Positions 17,476 through 24,888 of a DNA stretch of 64,000 nucleotides are shown here, piece after piece; position 1 is the first letter of the stretch, and the number at the start of each line of letters is the position of its first letter. Where the stretch lies: assembly GCF_000389965.1 (NCBI RefSeq), contig NC_021191.1:3349501-3413500 (forward strand), written 5' to 3'. The notes below the pieces were generated by a model, which saw only the letters and a program-made list of their open reading frames with translations, was not told the origin of the DNA and searched no databases. The stretch comes from Actinoplanes sp. N902-109 (GTDB lineage Bacteria > Actinomycetota > Actinomycetes > Mycobacteriales > Micromonosporaceae). The translations under genes and the position numbers were made by a program.

Positions 17476-18582
17476 ATGCGGGTGGTAATCGCCGGTGGCG
17501 GCCTGACCGGACTCACCGCGGGGGTGGCCCTGCTCCGGGCGGGCCACGACGTGGTCGTCGTCGAGCGGGCGCCGGCCATCCGGGCGGCCGGCAGCGGCAT
17601 CGGACTGTGGCGCAACGCCATCACCGTGTTCGAGCGGATCGGTCTTGGCCCGCAGGTGCAGCACATCAGCACCATCGTGGACACCTATTTCTTCGATCCC
17701 GCCGGCCGCCGGTTGCGCGCCGAGGGCTTCACCGCCGAGGACCATCAGCTCGTCCTGATCCCGCGAGGCGCCCTGAACGACCTGCTCGCCGCGGCGATCG
17801 GCGCCTCGCGCATCCGCCTGGGCGCCGCGGTGACCGGCTTCGACGAGGGGCCGGACGGCGTGGCGGTGCGCCTGTCCACCGGCGAGGTGCTGAGCGCCGA
17901 TCTGCTCATCGGCGCCGACGGCGTGCACTCCAGCGTACGGGCGCACCTGGTGCCCGGCAGCGAGCCGGTGCCGCACGGCGGACACCATGCGTGGCGGGCG
18001 CTGGTGCCGGCCGGCCGGGAACGGCACCGCAGCACCGTGGTGACGATCGGCCACCAGCGCACCCGGGGCGGCTACTCGCGGATCTCCGGTGCTCGGACGA
18101 TGTGGATGGTGAACCAGTTCGACTGTCCGCCGCTGACCGGCGCCAAGCGCGAGCAGGCCCTGGAGCGGGCCCACCGGCTCAACGACGGCGGCTGGCAGGA
18201 CGACCTGCTGCGCTTGATCGAGTCCACCCCGGAGGAGGACATCCTGTTCAACCCGGTCCTGATCGTGCCGGAGCTGCCGGCCTGGACCGCCGCGCACACC
18301 GTTCTGATCGGCGATGCCGCGCACGCGCTCTCGCCGCACATCTCGGCCGGCGGCAACCTCGGCATCGAGGACGTGGGCGTGCTGGTGAGCTGGCTGAGCC
18401 GCGAGCCCGAGCTGTCGTCCGCGCTGCACGAGTACGAGAAGGCGCGCCGGCTGCGCTTCGACCGGGTTCGCCAGTTCTCCGCGCAGATCGAGGCGGCCGA
18501 CGGCGCGGCCGAGTTCGCCGAGCGGTACGCGACCTTCAGCCACTGGATGCTGGCGTCCGGGCCGGACGCCTACCCGGGATAG
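17476..18582 (+). CDS. FAD-dependent monooxygenase (PHBH/UbiH type)
   Basis: Flavin hydroxylase of 368 residues. It starts with the FAD motif VVIAGGGLTGLTAGVALLRAGHDVVVVER and has the substrate-side arginine region GSGIGLWRNA, the middle motif DLLIGADGVHSSVR and the C-terminal FAD motif LIGDAAHALSPHISAGGNLGIED around 275-295. It is shorter than the PheA-type enzyme at 8261 and lacks the thioredoxin-like tail. ATG follows AAGGGGG. Divergent from LysR; by context it may act on an aromatic acid whose product is handled by the CMD/tautomerase genes, which is inference. Confidence 0.88.
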   Translation: MRVVIAGGGLTGLTAGVALLRAGHDVVVVERAPAIRAAGSGIGLWRNAITVFERIGLGPQVQHISTIVDTYFFDPAGRRLRAEGFTAEDHQLVLIPRGALNDLLAAAIGASRIRLGAAVTGFDEGPDGVAVRLSTGEVLSADLLIGADGVHSSVRAHLVPGSEPVPHGGHHAWRALVPAGRERHRSTVVTIGHQRTRGGYSRISGARTMWMVNQFDCPPLTGAKREQALERAHRLNDGGWQDDLLRLIESTPEEDILFNPVLIVPELPAWTAAHTVLIGDAAHALSPHISAGGNLGIEDVGVLVSWLSREPELSSALHEYEKARRLRFDRVRQFSAQIEAADGAAEFAERYATFSHWMLASGPDAYPG

Positions 18583-18606
18583 CCGACCGGCCGCCGGGCG
18601 CCGGGG

Positions 18607-19704
18607 TCAGTCCTGATCGAAGCGGGCGGCGAACCGCGCGGTGAACAGGTCGGCGCCCTTGCGTTCGCGGACCGTCCCCACCGATGCCGCAACGGGCCCG
18701 TGCTCGCCCGGCAGCTGACCGACCCCCGCCTCGGTTCCCAGCGGCAACAGGATGCGCCGATCGGGGGACGGTGTGTACACGGCCTCGGGGCGCTCGCCGG
18801 CGAGCTGCGCCTTGATGTTCGCGGCCACGATCATGGCGTGCTCCATGGCGTACGAGGCCATCTTCGGGTCGGGCAGGTCGGCGATGTCACCGATGGCGTA
18901 GACGTGGTCGTGGCCGCGGACGGTGAGGTGATCGGTGACGGGGATCGTGGTCTGTCCGGTCAGCGTGGTCAGGCGGCCGTCCGCGAGACAGCCGGTGTTG
19001 ATCCGCACGCCGAACGCACGGAACCAGATGTCGGCGCCGATCGTCTCGCCGTCGGCGGTGGTGACCTCGAAGCGCGCGGCTTCGCCCGGTGGCACCGGCG
19101 GCAGGGCGGTCAGCCCGGTGCCGAGCAGCAGGCGGACGCCGCGCCCGGTCAGCTGGTGGAGCAGGCTGTCCCGCACCTCGGGCAGGAAGCCGGGAAGCAG
19201 CTGGTCCCCGCGGTCGACAACGGTCACCTCCTTGTCCGGCCAGACCTCCTTGATCTCCCCGGCCAGCTCGATGCCGACGGGGCCGGCGCCGAGGATCAGG
19301 ACGCGACCGGCGCCGGACAGGTGGTGGTGGGTCTGGTGGAGGTCGTCGAGCTGCTGAGCGACATCGGTCGCGCCGGGGTGCGGTTTCGCCGGGTACGAAT
19401 ACCCGGAACCGGTAGCCAGCACCAGGTAGTCGGCGGGCACCCGCGCACCCGAGGCCAGCGTCACGCCCGCCGGGTCGACCGAGACCGCCTCGTCGCGCAG
19501 CACCCGGCCGTGCCGGAGCAGCTTGCCGTAGGGGAAGAAGGCGTTGGGCGCCCAGTCCGGGCGGGTCAGCGCCCGCAGCGAGGCGGCTGCGTTGACGAAC
19601 CCCTCGCGCGGATCGATGAGGACGACGTCCGCCGTGGCGTCCAGTTCCTTGGCCACGAGTGTCCCGCCGTAGCCGCCGCCAACGATCACGACCGTACGTG
19701 CCAT
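18607..19704 (-). CDS. NDH-2/AIF-like FAD-dependent pyridine nucleotide oxidoreductase
   Basis: Two-dinucleotide-fold flavoprotein, 365 residues. FAD motif TVVIVGGGYGGTLVAKEL starts at residue 3; the NAD(P)H motif VLILGAGPVGIELAGEIKE lies near 145-165; the second FAD motif HVYAIGDIADLPDPKM near 275-290. There is no redox-active CxxxxC pair, so it is of the NDH-2/ferroptosis-suppressor-like class rather than a disulfide reductase. ATG at 19704 follows GGTAGGAGG. Divergent from a MarR regulator with twin operators in the gap, so induction by a quinone or oxidant is plausible. Confidence 0.85.
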   Translation of the reverse strand: MARTVVIVGGGYGGTLVAKELDATADVVLIDPREGFVNAAASLRALTRPDWAPNAFFPYGKLLRHGRVLRDEAVSVDPAGVTLASGARVPADYLVLATGSGYSYPAKPHPGATDVAQQLDDLHQTHHHLSGAGRVLILGAGPVGIELAGEIKEVWPDKEVTVVDRGDQLLPGFLPEVRDSLLHQLTGRGVRLLLGTGLTALPPVPPGEAARFEVTTADGETIGADIWFRAFGVRINTGCLADGRLTTLTGQTTIPVTDHLTVRGHDHVYAIGDIADLPDPKMASYAMEHAMIVAANIKAQLAGERPEAVYTPSPDRRILLPLGTEAGVGQLPGEHGPVAASVGTVRERKGADLFTARFAARFDQD

Positions 19705-19722
19705 GCCGAGCCTCCTACCTGG

Positions 19723-19765
19723 AGTTGATGTGACAACTATAGGCACCGAAGTTGCTACGTCAACT
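19723..19765. promoter_or_regulatory. Twin MarR-type operators
   Basis: Two copies of AGTTG-N6-CAACT, at 19723-19738 and 19750-19765, start 27 bases apart in the 83-base gap between divergent genes. Both have perfect arms but different centres, which argues for selection on a protein-binding site. The MarR protein encoded next door is the natural candidate. Confidence 0.75.
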
Positions 19766-19787
19766 CCGCGGCTCGTACCATCTCGTC

Positions 19788-20258
19788 ATGGCCGCCCATC
19801 GCACGCTGGAACCGGAGCGGTGGGAGTTCTGGCACCTCTGGATGCAGGCCCAGCGCCTGCTCACCCGCGAGCTCGACCGTGACCTGCAACAGCGGTACGG
19901 CATCACGAAGGCCGAGTTCAGCGTGCTCGTGACCCTGCACCAGGCACCCGGCGGGCACCTGCGCGTCGGCGAGCTGGCCGAGTCCCTCGACTGGGAGAAG
20001 AGCCGCGTCGCGCACCAGCTGACCCGGATGGAGAACCGCGAACTGGTCGTCCGGACCGACCACGAGTCCAACGGCCGCCGTGCCGCGATCGGCTTGACCG
20101 ACCGGGGCCGCACCGCCGTTCAGGACGCCCTCCTCGGTCACGCCGACAACATCCGCCGCCACTTCTTCGACAGGCTGAGCCCCGATCAGGCCGCGGCCAT
20201 CCACGAGTGGAGCCGTGCCACGGTCGAGCGCCTCACCACCGGCCCGGACGTGCGCTAG
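19788..20258 (+). CDS. MarR family transcriptional regulator
   Basis: Winged-helix MarR regulator of 156 residues. The DNA-binding core is ITKAEFSVLVTLHQAPGGHLRVGELAESLDWEKSRVAHQLTRME and the wing follows (RTDHESNGRRAAIGLTDRG); flanking helices form the dimer. The ATG at 19788 starts just before the first helix; upstream ATG-like starts would lie in the operator. Its last 26 bases overlap the convergent diguanylate cyclase gene. Confidence 0.88.
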   Translation: MAAHRTLEPERWEFWHLWMQAQRLLTRELDRDLQQRYGITKAEFSVLVTLHQAPGGHLRVGELAESLDWEKSRVAHQLTRMENRELVVRTDHESNGRRAAIGLTDRGRTAVQDALLGHADNIRRHFFDRLSPDQAAAIHEWSRATVERLTTGPDVR

Positions 20259-21717
20259 GACGAATCCCCTCCGGCGCGCCTGCTGTTTCCCGCGTGATCG
20301 TCAGGTCCGGGTGACTGGCAGGTCCCGGCATCGCCCGGCGCCCCCGCTTCATCTCGAACATCGCGCGATCGGCCTGGAACATCAGCTCATCGCCGTCCGT
20401 GCAGCCGGCCCCGGCGGCGACGCCGATGCTGGCCCCGACGTGCAGCACCGCGCCGTCGGCGGGAATGGGCTCGGACACCGCCCGGCGCAGCCGCTCCGCC
20501 AGGGCGGCGGCGCCGGCCGGATCGAGCTGCTCGCACAGCACCGCGAACTCGTCGCCGCCGAGCCGGGCGGCCAGGTCGCCGGCGCCGATCCCGGCCCGGA
20601 TCCGGCGGCCCACCTCGACCAGCACGGCGTCACCCGCGGCATGGCCGTGCTCGTCGTTGACCGCCTTGAACCCGTCGAGGTCGAGGTAGAGCAGGGCGAG
20701 ACCGGTGCGGGCCTGGAACGCGCGGGCCAGCCGTTCGTTGAGCACCCGGCGGTTGACCAGGCCGGTGAGGTTGTCGTGGTCGGCCAGATAGGCCAGGCGG
20801 TCCTGGACCCGGCCCTGTTCGTGCACCGCGGTGGTGAAGCGGGCCAGGCAGAGGCCGGCCGTTGTCGCGGTCGCGGCCAGCATCAGCAGCCGTCCCCCGA
20901 TCGGACCGGTCTCCCGGCCCACGGCCAGGATCGGCCCGGTCAGCATGGCCAGGCCCAGGAACATCAGCCGGGCCGGGTGGATACGCGGCTTGTCGACCGG
21001 CGCCGGTTGCAGCAACTGGTCCCGGTCCCGGTGCAGCCCCGACGCCACGACCAGGGCGTTCGCAAGCAGCAGAGCGGCGTTGAACCGGTCGCCGTTCACG
21101 CCGGTCAGAGCATCGGAGAACGTGGTGAGCACGGTGTCGAGCACGAGCGAGAGAGCGTTGCCGGCGATCAGCAGCATGCTCGGCGCACCGTTGCGGCCGG
21201 GCGACAGCGCCAGGTAGACGACGGCGGCGAACAGCACCAGATCACCGATCGGGTACAGCGCTCCGACAGCGATCGTCATCGTCGTGCCGCCGCCGTGCAG
21301 TTCCGGCTCGATGAAGAACTGCCAGGCGGCGAGTCCGGCCGCGGTGGTCAGGGTCAGGCCGTCCTGCAGGGCCGCGCGGCTCTGCCGGGGCGCGCGCAGC
21401 CGCACCATACCGAGGATCGCCGCACCCATCAGCGGATAGCCGCCCAGCCAGAATACGTCCTGCAGGCCGACCGTCGGGGAACGGCCGGTCAGCTGGAGCA
21501 CCGCCGCCGTCAGGTCGCCGGCCAGCCACGAGGTGACCGCACCGGCGACCAGCGCCCAGGGCCGGCGTGGCCCCGGGCGCCGGACCGCCGCCCACGCCGC
21601 GACCACGACGCCGGCGAAGCAGGCGAGATATGCCGCCTGACCCCAGATCGAGTCCGGCGTCAGGGCGGTGATCACCGCACCGGCCAGCAGCAAGGGGACA
21701 CCGGCCGACTTCCGCAC
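20233..21717 (-). CDS. Membrane-anchored diguanylate cyclase (GGDEF), paralogue of the one at 2885
   Basis: Same plan and size (494 against 496 residues) as the first diguanylate cyclase: about eight hydrophobic segments over the first 300 residues, then a GGDEF domain with HDNLTGLVNRRVLNERLAR, LYLDLDGFKAVND and RLGGDEF (GGDEF near residue 387). Shared non-catalytic phrases such as DVFWLGGYPL and the IHPARLMFLGLAMLTGP segment show common descent of the membrane part too. No EAL domain. GTG start at 21717. It stands alone between convergent MarR and the glycosidase operon, so no operon partner suggests its input. Confidence 0.88.
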   Translation of the reverse strand: MRKSAGVPLLLAGAVITALTPDSIWGQAAYLACFAGVVVAAWAAVRRPGPRRPWALVAGAVTSWLAGDLTAAVLQLTGRSPTVGLQDVFWLGGYPLMGAAILGMVRLRAPRQSRAALQDGLTLTTAAGLAAWQFFIEPELHGGGTTMTIAVGALYPIGDLVLFAAVVYLALSPGRNGAPSMLLIAGNALSLVLDTVLTTFSDALTGVNGDRFNAALLLANALVVASGLHRDRDQLLQPAPVDKPRIHPARLMFLGLAMLTGPILAVGRETGPIGGRLLMLAATATTAGLCLARFTTAVHEQGRVQDRLAYLADHDNLTGLVNRRVLNERLARAFQARTGLALLYLDLDGFKAVNDEHGHAAGDAVLVEVGRRIRAGIGAGDLAARLGGDEFAVLCEQLDPAGAAALAERLRRAVSEPIPADGAVLHVGASIGVAAGAGCTDGDELMFQADRAMFEMKRGRRAMPGPASHPDLTITRETAGAPEGIRPSARPGRW

Positions 21718-21762
21718 GTCCGAGATGTCGGCAGCGTCGGCCCCGAGCTGAGGACAACACGG

Positions 21763-23226
21763 TCAGCGGTAACCGGCTGCGACGATGTTCGCCTGCACGG
21801 CGTTCTCGGTGGCGTCCGATGGATAGCCCGCGACGATGGCGCCCTCGTAGAACGTTCCCGCGCTGAGGTTCGCTCCGCCGCCGGGCTTGCAGCAGTCACC
21901 ACCGCTGCCGAGGATGATCGCGCCCTGCTTGCGCATCGGGCTGTACCCCGGGGGGAGCCCGCCGTCCCAGAGTGTGGTGAGGGAACCCGACTGGGCGTTG
22001 CTGCCCTTCATCGCGAATCGTGAGGTGCCGTTGTTCTTCAGCGTCGCCGTCACGAACTTGCTGGTGAAGGCGCGCTGATTCGGGTTCCAGCTGCTGCTGC
22101 CACCGGGGTACAGACCCCACTCCAGGTCGGCCTGGACCCACGGGCCGGAGCCCGAGCATCCGCCGAACCAGCACTGGGTGCCGAAGTTGATGGCATCCAT
22201 CGCGCCGGCCGCGTCGGCCTTGCGGGTGGTCTCGCTGTTGCCGTAGTCGAAGCAGCAACCGTTGTTGACGTGGGTGCCGCTGGTGACCATGTACATGCCC
22301 TCCGGGGCGCTGCCGGTCGGCACGCCGGTCAGGTGGCCGTCACGCCAGTAGCTGTTGCCCGGGTTGATGTAGAGCGAGTACGCCGCCGACCCGCCGATGC
22401 TCAGCGATTCGGACGTCGCCACCGCCGGCCGGCTCGACGAGGAACCCGGCACCACGGAGGAGCCCTGGTACCACAGGTCGTTGCCGCGGCCGGACTGGTC
22501 GTAGACGACGGTGATCACACAGGTGGTGCCGGCGCAGAACGTGTTCTGGGCCGCGGCGTCGGCCGTGCCACCGCTGAGGACGCCGATGGCGCGGGTGGTG
22601 TTGTCCGAGGCACGCCGCACCTGGTAGAGGTTGCCGCGATAGGCGCTGTACAACGCCCGTACGGTGCTGTGCGCGGCGACGCAGGGTGTGCCACCGTTCG
22701 CGTACAGGTCGCAGGGTCCCGTGCCGCCGCCGGAGCCGCCGCCGACGGGCGGCACCTGGGTCCATTGCTGGTTGCTCTGACCGTTGCAGCTCCACAGGAT
22801 GAGCTTGGTGCCGTTGGCGGTGGCCGCGCCGTTGGCGTCCACGCACAACCCGGACTGCTCGCCGGTGATGCTGCCGTTGTCGTTGAGGTTCCATCGTTGG
22901 TTGGCCTGACCGTTGCAGTCCCAGATGACCACGGGTGTCCCGTTGGTGGTGCCGGCGCTGGAAGCGTCCAGGCACTTGCCGCCGGGGCCGGTCAGCTGCC
23001 GCCCGGTGGTCCAGGTCCAGGACTGGCCGGCGGCCCCGGAACAGTCGTACAACTGCACCTGGACGCCGTTGGTGGTGGACGAGCCGGGGACGTCGATGCA
23101 GCGCCCCGACTGGCTGCCGACGACGGTTGTCGCGGTGCCGACCGTCGCGGCTGCGGCCGGTGTGGCGGTGACCACGGCGCCGGCGAGGAGGCTCAGCGCG
23201 CCGATGAGGATCCGGGTGCGGCGCAT
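21763..23226 (-). CDS. Secreted GH54-type alpha-L-arabinofuranosidase with N-terminal ricin lectin domain
   Basis: Exported enzyme of 487 residues: signal peptide to about 27 (ending TPAAAA), a ricin B-type lectin/CBM13 domain (about 30-158) with QxW repeats such as NQRW and NQQW, a glycine linker (GGGSGGGTG), then a GH54 catalytic domain beginning PCDLYANGGTPCVAAHSTVRALY. E369 in QADLEWGLYPGG and D444 in GSGGDCC align with the known GH54 nucleophile and acid/base. GH54 enzymes usually carry a C-terminal CBM42; here it is absent and an N-terminal lectin domain takes its place. Its ATG overlaps the stop of the upstream galactosidase gene. It should release arabinose from plant arabinoxylan or arabinan. 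Confidence 0.88.
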   Translation of the reverse strand: MRRTRILIGALSLLAGAVVTATPAAAATVGTATTVVGSQSGRCIDVPGSSTTNGVQVQLYDCSGAAGQSWTWTTGRQLTGPGGKCLDASSAGTTNGTPVVIWDCNGQANQRWNLNDNGSITGEQSGLCVDANGAATANGTKLILWSCNGQSNQQWTQVPPVGGGSGGGTGPCDLYANGGTPCVAAHSTVRALYSAYRGNLYQVRRASDNTTRAIGVLSGGTADAAAQNTFCAGTTCVITVVYDQSGRGNDLWYQGSSVVPGSSSSRPAVATSESLSIGGSAAYSLYINPGNSYWRDGHLTGVPTGSAPEGMYMVTSGTHVNNGCCFDYGNSETTRKADAAGAMDAINFGTQCWFGGCSGSGPWVQADLEWGLYPGGSSSWNPNQRAFTSKFVTATLKNNGTSRFAMKGSNAQSGSLTTLWDGGLPPGYSPMRKQGAIILGSGGDCCKPGGGANLSAGTFYEGAIVAGYPSDATENAVQANIVAAGYR

Positions 23227-24845
23227 CAGCTCAGGGTCCACTTCTGGTTGGCGGCACCGGTGCAGGTCCACAGCTGGACCGCGGTGTTGTTGGCGGTGGC
23301 GGAGCCGATCACGTCGAGGCACAGCCCGGACTGGACACCAGTGATCGAGCCGTCCGCGTTGACCGTCCATTGTTGATTGGCCTGACCGTTGCAGTCCCAG
23401 ATCTCCACCTTCGTACCGGCCGCGGTCTGGTTGTTGTAGGCGTCCAGGCACTTGCCGAGCACCTGCAGCTGGTTACCGCTGCGGGTCCACTGCTGGTTGG
23501 TGCCGCCGTTGCAGTCCCAGATGACCGGCAGGGTGCCGTTGGTGGTGTTGCTGTTCGGGTCGTCCAGGCAGCGGTTCGAGGCCACCCCGCGGATCGTGCT
23601 GACCGTCGTGCTGCCGCCCGGGTCGCTGGTGGTGCCGCCGGACACCCGGTACATGACAACGCCGTGACCGGGCACCGAGGAGCTGATGGTGCCGCTGGTC
23701 GTGCTGGTCGCGCCGGTCCACAGATCGGTGAGCCCGTAGCTCGACGCGCCGCTCTTGCCGATCGCCGCCGCTGTGGTGCTGATGGTGGCGGTCGAGGAGC
23801 CCTCGTTGAACAGCACCACCGAGACGTCGCCGTTGGCCAGCGGCTTGGCCAGGACGTCCAGACCACCGGTGGAGCTGACCATCCGGCCCTGCTTGCCCGC
23901 GGCGTCCTGGTCGACCGCGATGACCGCCCGGTTACCCAGGATCGACAGCGTGGTCGAGCTGGCATTGACCAGGTTGTTGCCGGCCAGCAGCGGCGCCGCC
24001 ATCTCGGCCCAGAGGCTGAAGTGGGCGCGGTCCTCGGTGGCCGTCATGCCGTTGCCGACCTCGAGCATGTCGGGGTCGTTCCACTGCCCCGGGCCCGCGT
24101 ACGCGGCCAGCCCGACGTTCTGGTGGAAGATCGACAGCATGCTGGCGTAGTTGTTCTGGATGTCGCCGGTCGTGCGCCACAGGTTGCCGACCGGGGCGGC
24201 CCAGGTCCACGGCGCGTTGACGCCCCACTCGCAGATGCTGTACACGATCGGGCGGCCGGTGGCGGCCAGCGCGTCACGCATCGCCGAGTACCGGGCGATG
24301 TACTGCTGGGTGGTGGAGCTGCCGTTGTTGTAGCAGTTGTCGTACTTGAGGTAGTCGACGCCCCATGCGGCGAAGGACCGTGCGTCCTGCGCCTCATGGC
24401 CGAGGCTGCCCGGGTAGCCGGCGCAGGTCGAGGTGCCGGCGTCCTCGTAGATGCCCAGCTTCAAACCCTTGGAGTGCACGTACGCGGCGGTGCCGGAGAT
24501 GCCGTCGGGGAACTTGCCGTAGTCCGGTTGCAGGTTGCCCGCGCCGTCCCGGCTGTGTTGCATCCAGCAGTCGTCGATGTTGACGTACTGGTAGCCGGCC
24601 GCGGCCAGTCCGCTGGACACCAGCTTGTCGGCGGTCTGCTTGACCAGCGTCTCGGACACGTTGCAGCCGTAGGCGTTCCAGTCGTTCCAGCCCATCGGTG
24701 GCGTCAGGGCGAGGTTGTTGGCCAGCGCCTGGGCCGGCGCGGCGGTGCGCAGGCCGATACCCCATCCGGCCGCACCGATCGCCAGCACGAGCACAGCGAG
24801 TCGGATCAGCCAGCGGCGGACATGGTGGTGCTGCGACGTGTGCAT
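23226..24845 (-). CDS. Secreted GH27 alpha-galactosidase with C-terminal ricin lectin domain
   Basis: Exported glycosidase of 539 residues. After a signal/anchor segment (about 12-40), the GH27 barrel starts LALTPPMGWNDWNAYGC; D169 in YLKYDNC is the nucleophile and D228 in WRTTGDI the acid/base by alignment with plant and human enzymes; WNDPDMLEVGN follows. A beta-sandwich domain (about 320-400) leads to a CBM13 ricin-type trefoil (about 410-539) with the NQQW repeats. It cleaves terminal alpha-1,6-galactose from galactomannan or raffinose sugars, or possibly beta-L-arabinopyranose as some GH27 members do. GGAAGGGA precedes the ATG. Middle gene of a three-gene operon. Confidence 0.92.
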   Translation of the reverse strand: MHTSQHHHVRRWLIRLAVLVLAIGAAGWGIGLRTAAPAQALANNLALTPPMGWNDWNAYGCNVSETLVKQTADKLVSSGLAAAGYQYVNIDDCWMQHSRDGAGNLQPDYGKFPDGISGTAAYVHSKGLKLGIYEDAGTSTCAGYPGSLGHEAQDARSFAAWGVDYLKYDNCYNNGSSTTQQYIARYSAMRDALAATGRPIVYSICEWGVNAPWTWAAPVGNLWRTTGDIQNNYASMLSIFHQNVGLAAYAGPGQWNDPDMLEVGNGMTATEDRAHFSLWAEMAAPLLAGNNLVNASSTTLSILGNRAVIAVDQDAAGKQGRMVSSTGGLDVLAKPLANGDVSVVLFNEGSSTATISTTAAAIGKSGASSYGLTDLWTGATSTTSGTISSSVPGHGVVMYRVSGGTTSDPGGSTTVSTIRGVASNRCLDDPNSNTTNGTLPVIWDCNGGTNQQWTRSGNQLQVLGKCLDAYNNQTAAGTKVEIWDCNGQANQQWTVNADGSITGVQSGLCLDVIGSATANNTAVQLWTCTGAANQKWTLS

Positions 24846-24888
24846 CCGTACATCCCTTCCAGGCGGGGGTGTCCGCGACCGGCGGCGG

